Shown: in pieces, positions 23,906 to 24,294 of the stretch
Position numbering within the stretch: position 1 is the first letter of the stretch
Layout: every line of letters begins with the position of its first letter
Assembly (NCBI GenBank): GCA_016709875.1
Contig: JADJLZ010000013.1
Location: 1 to 24,294 of the forward strand
Origin: Planctomycetota bacterium
Lineage (GTDB): Bacteria > Planctomycetota > UBA1135 > GCA-002686595
Length of the DNA: 24,294 nt
Direction of reading: 5' to 3'
Notes under the pieces: model-generated
What the model saw: the letters and a program-made list of their open reading frames with translations, nothing else
Databases searched by the model: none
What the model was told of the DNA's origin: nothing
Position numbers and translations under genes: made by a program

Positions 23906-24294
23906 CACCGCGCTTCCCGCGCCTTGCGCGCCTCCGTAACGGCCTCCAGACCCGCGAGCACCGCGGCGTAGTCGAAGAGCGCGCGGCTCGGCGCCTTGCT
24001 CGCGCGGCGCTCGTGCGGCGGATCGACGAACTCGAAGAGATCGCGCTGTTCGCGCGCACGAGCGTCTTGCTGCCGTCGGTGCGTCGGCTCGACCCGCAAA
24101 CGGCCCTGCGCGAGCCCCTTGAGCATGCGCGTGCCGTTCGGACTCGCCTCGGAGAGGGAACAGCAACAACTCCTCGCCCTGCGCGAAGCTCGGCATGCCC
24201 GGGAGGAGCGGTCGCGGCCGTCCAGCAACACGCCGCCGGGCACGCGTACGACCAGCGCAGCGGGCAATCACCCCCAGAATCCTTCGAGACCGAG
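23903..24294 (-). CDS. Partial uncharacterised protein upstream of the metalloprotease (runs off right edge)
   Basis: This is the C-terminal part of a gene read from beyond the right end to TGA at 23907-23905, overlapping the metalloprotease ATG. Recognisable pieces in two frames are RVPGGVLLDGRDR, LPGMPSFAQGEELLLFPL, EASPNGTRMLKGLAQGRLRV, LFEFVDPPHERRASKAPSRA and LFDYAAVLAGLEAVTEARK. The GxPSFxxGEExxLFL pattern followed by GLAQGRxRV recurs, as I recall, in small exported proteins encoded next to IPT/matrixin proteases in planctomycetes and deltaproteobacteria. I know no function for them. At least two indels occur (near 24150 and 24235), and the true N-terminus is not in the window. Tight coupling suggests it is a partner of the protease. 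Confidence 0.55.

Overview
The window looks like one contig from a GC-rich, probably uncultured Planctomycetota bacterium. Two things point there. The secreted propeller protein at 8219-10078 ends in a Cys-containing tail domain that I know mainly from planctomycete exported proteins. The cluster at 12012-20860 combines an ECF sigma factor with large membrane-anchored, carboxypeptidase-regulatory-like proteins, which also fits. This assignment rests on recalled protein style, not on a marker gene. No rRNA, tRNA, CRISPR array, transposase or integrase was seen.

Layout. (1) Positions 1-7657, minus strand: an efflux/export locus read right to left. It holds a membrane-fusion protein, an ABC ATPase, two MacB/FtsX-type permeases, a TolC-like outer-membrane lipoprotein, a second membrane-fusion protein and the start of a second ABC ATPase that runs off the left edge. 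Almost every gene here is broken by single-base frame changes, and the ATPase/first-permease junction lacks the permease N-terminus. (2) Positions 7759-12000: an intact yjbQ (UPF0047) gene, a convergent PD40 beta-propeller exported protein, a divergent beta-helix exported protein, and then a second, truncated copy of the 3' 265 bases of yjbQ. The two exported-protein genes therefore lie between direct repeats. (3) Positions 12012-20860, plus strand: a tightly packed operon-like run of an ECF sigma factor with a Cys-rich tail, a lipoprotein phosphatase, three tandem paralogous membrane-anchored multi-domain proteins, a fourth paralog cut down to anchor plus last domain, and a SanA/YdcF-type DUF218 membrane protein. 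A strong symmetric terminator ends it. (4) Positions 20978-24294, minus strand: a PolB-type 3'-5' exonuclease, a matrixin-like secreted metalloprotease with IPT/TIG-type modules and a Gly-Cys/membrane/Arg tail, and a partial upstream gene.

How the parts may work together (inference). The left locus would extrude a substrate across both membranes. The central operon looks like a sigma-controlled envelope programme whose main products are bitopic proteins with beta-sandwich modules outside the membrane. The yjbQ repeats suggest that a two-gene cassette was inserted between yjbQ and the sigma factor, which would once have been 11 bases apart.

Frameshifts are dense at 1-7657, 13900-15700 and 21000-24294 and nearly absent at 7759-13520. 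Coordinates of broken genes are therefore the envelope of the reconstructed gene, not one open frame.
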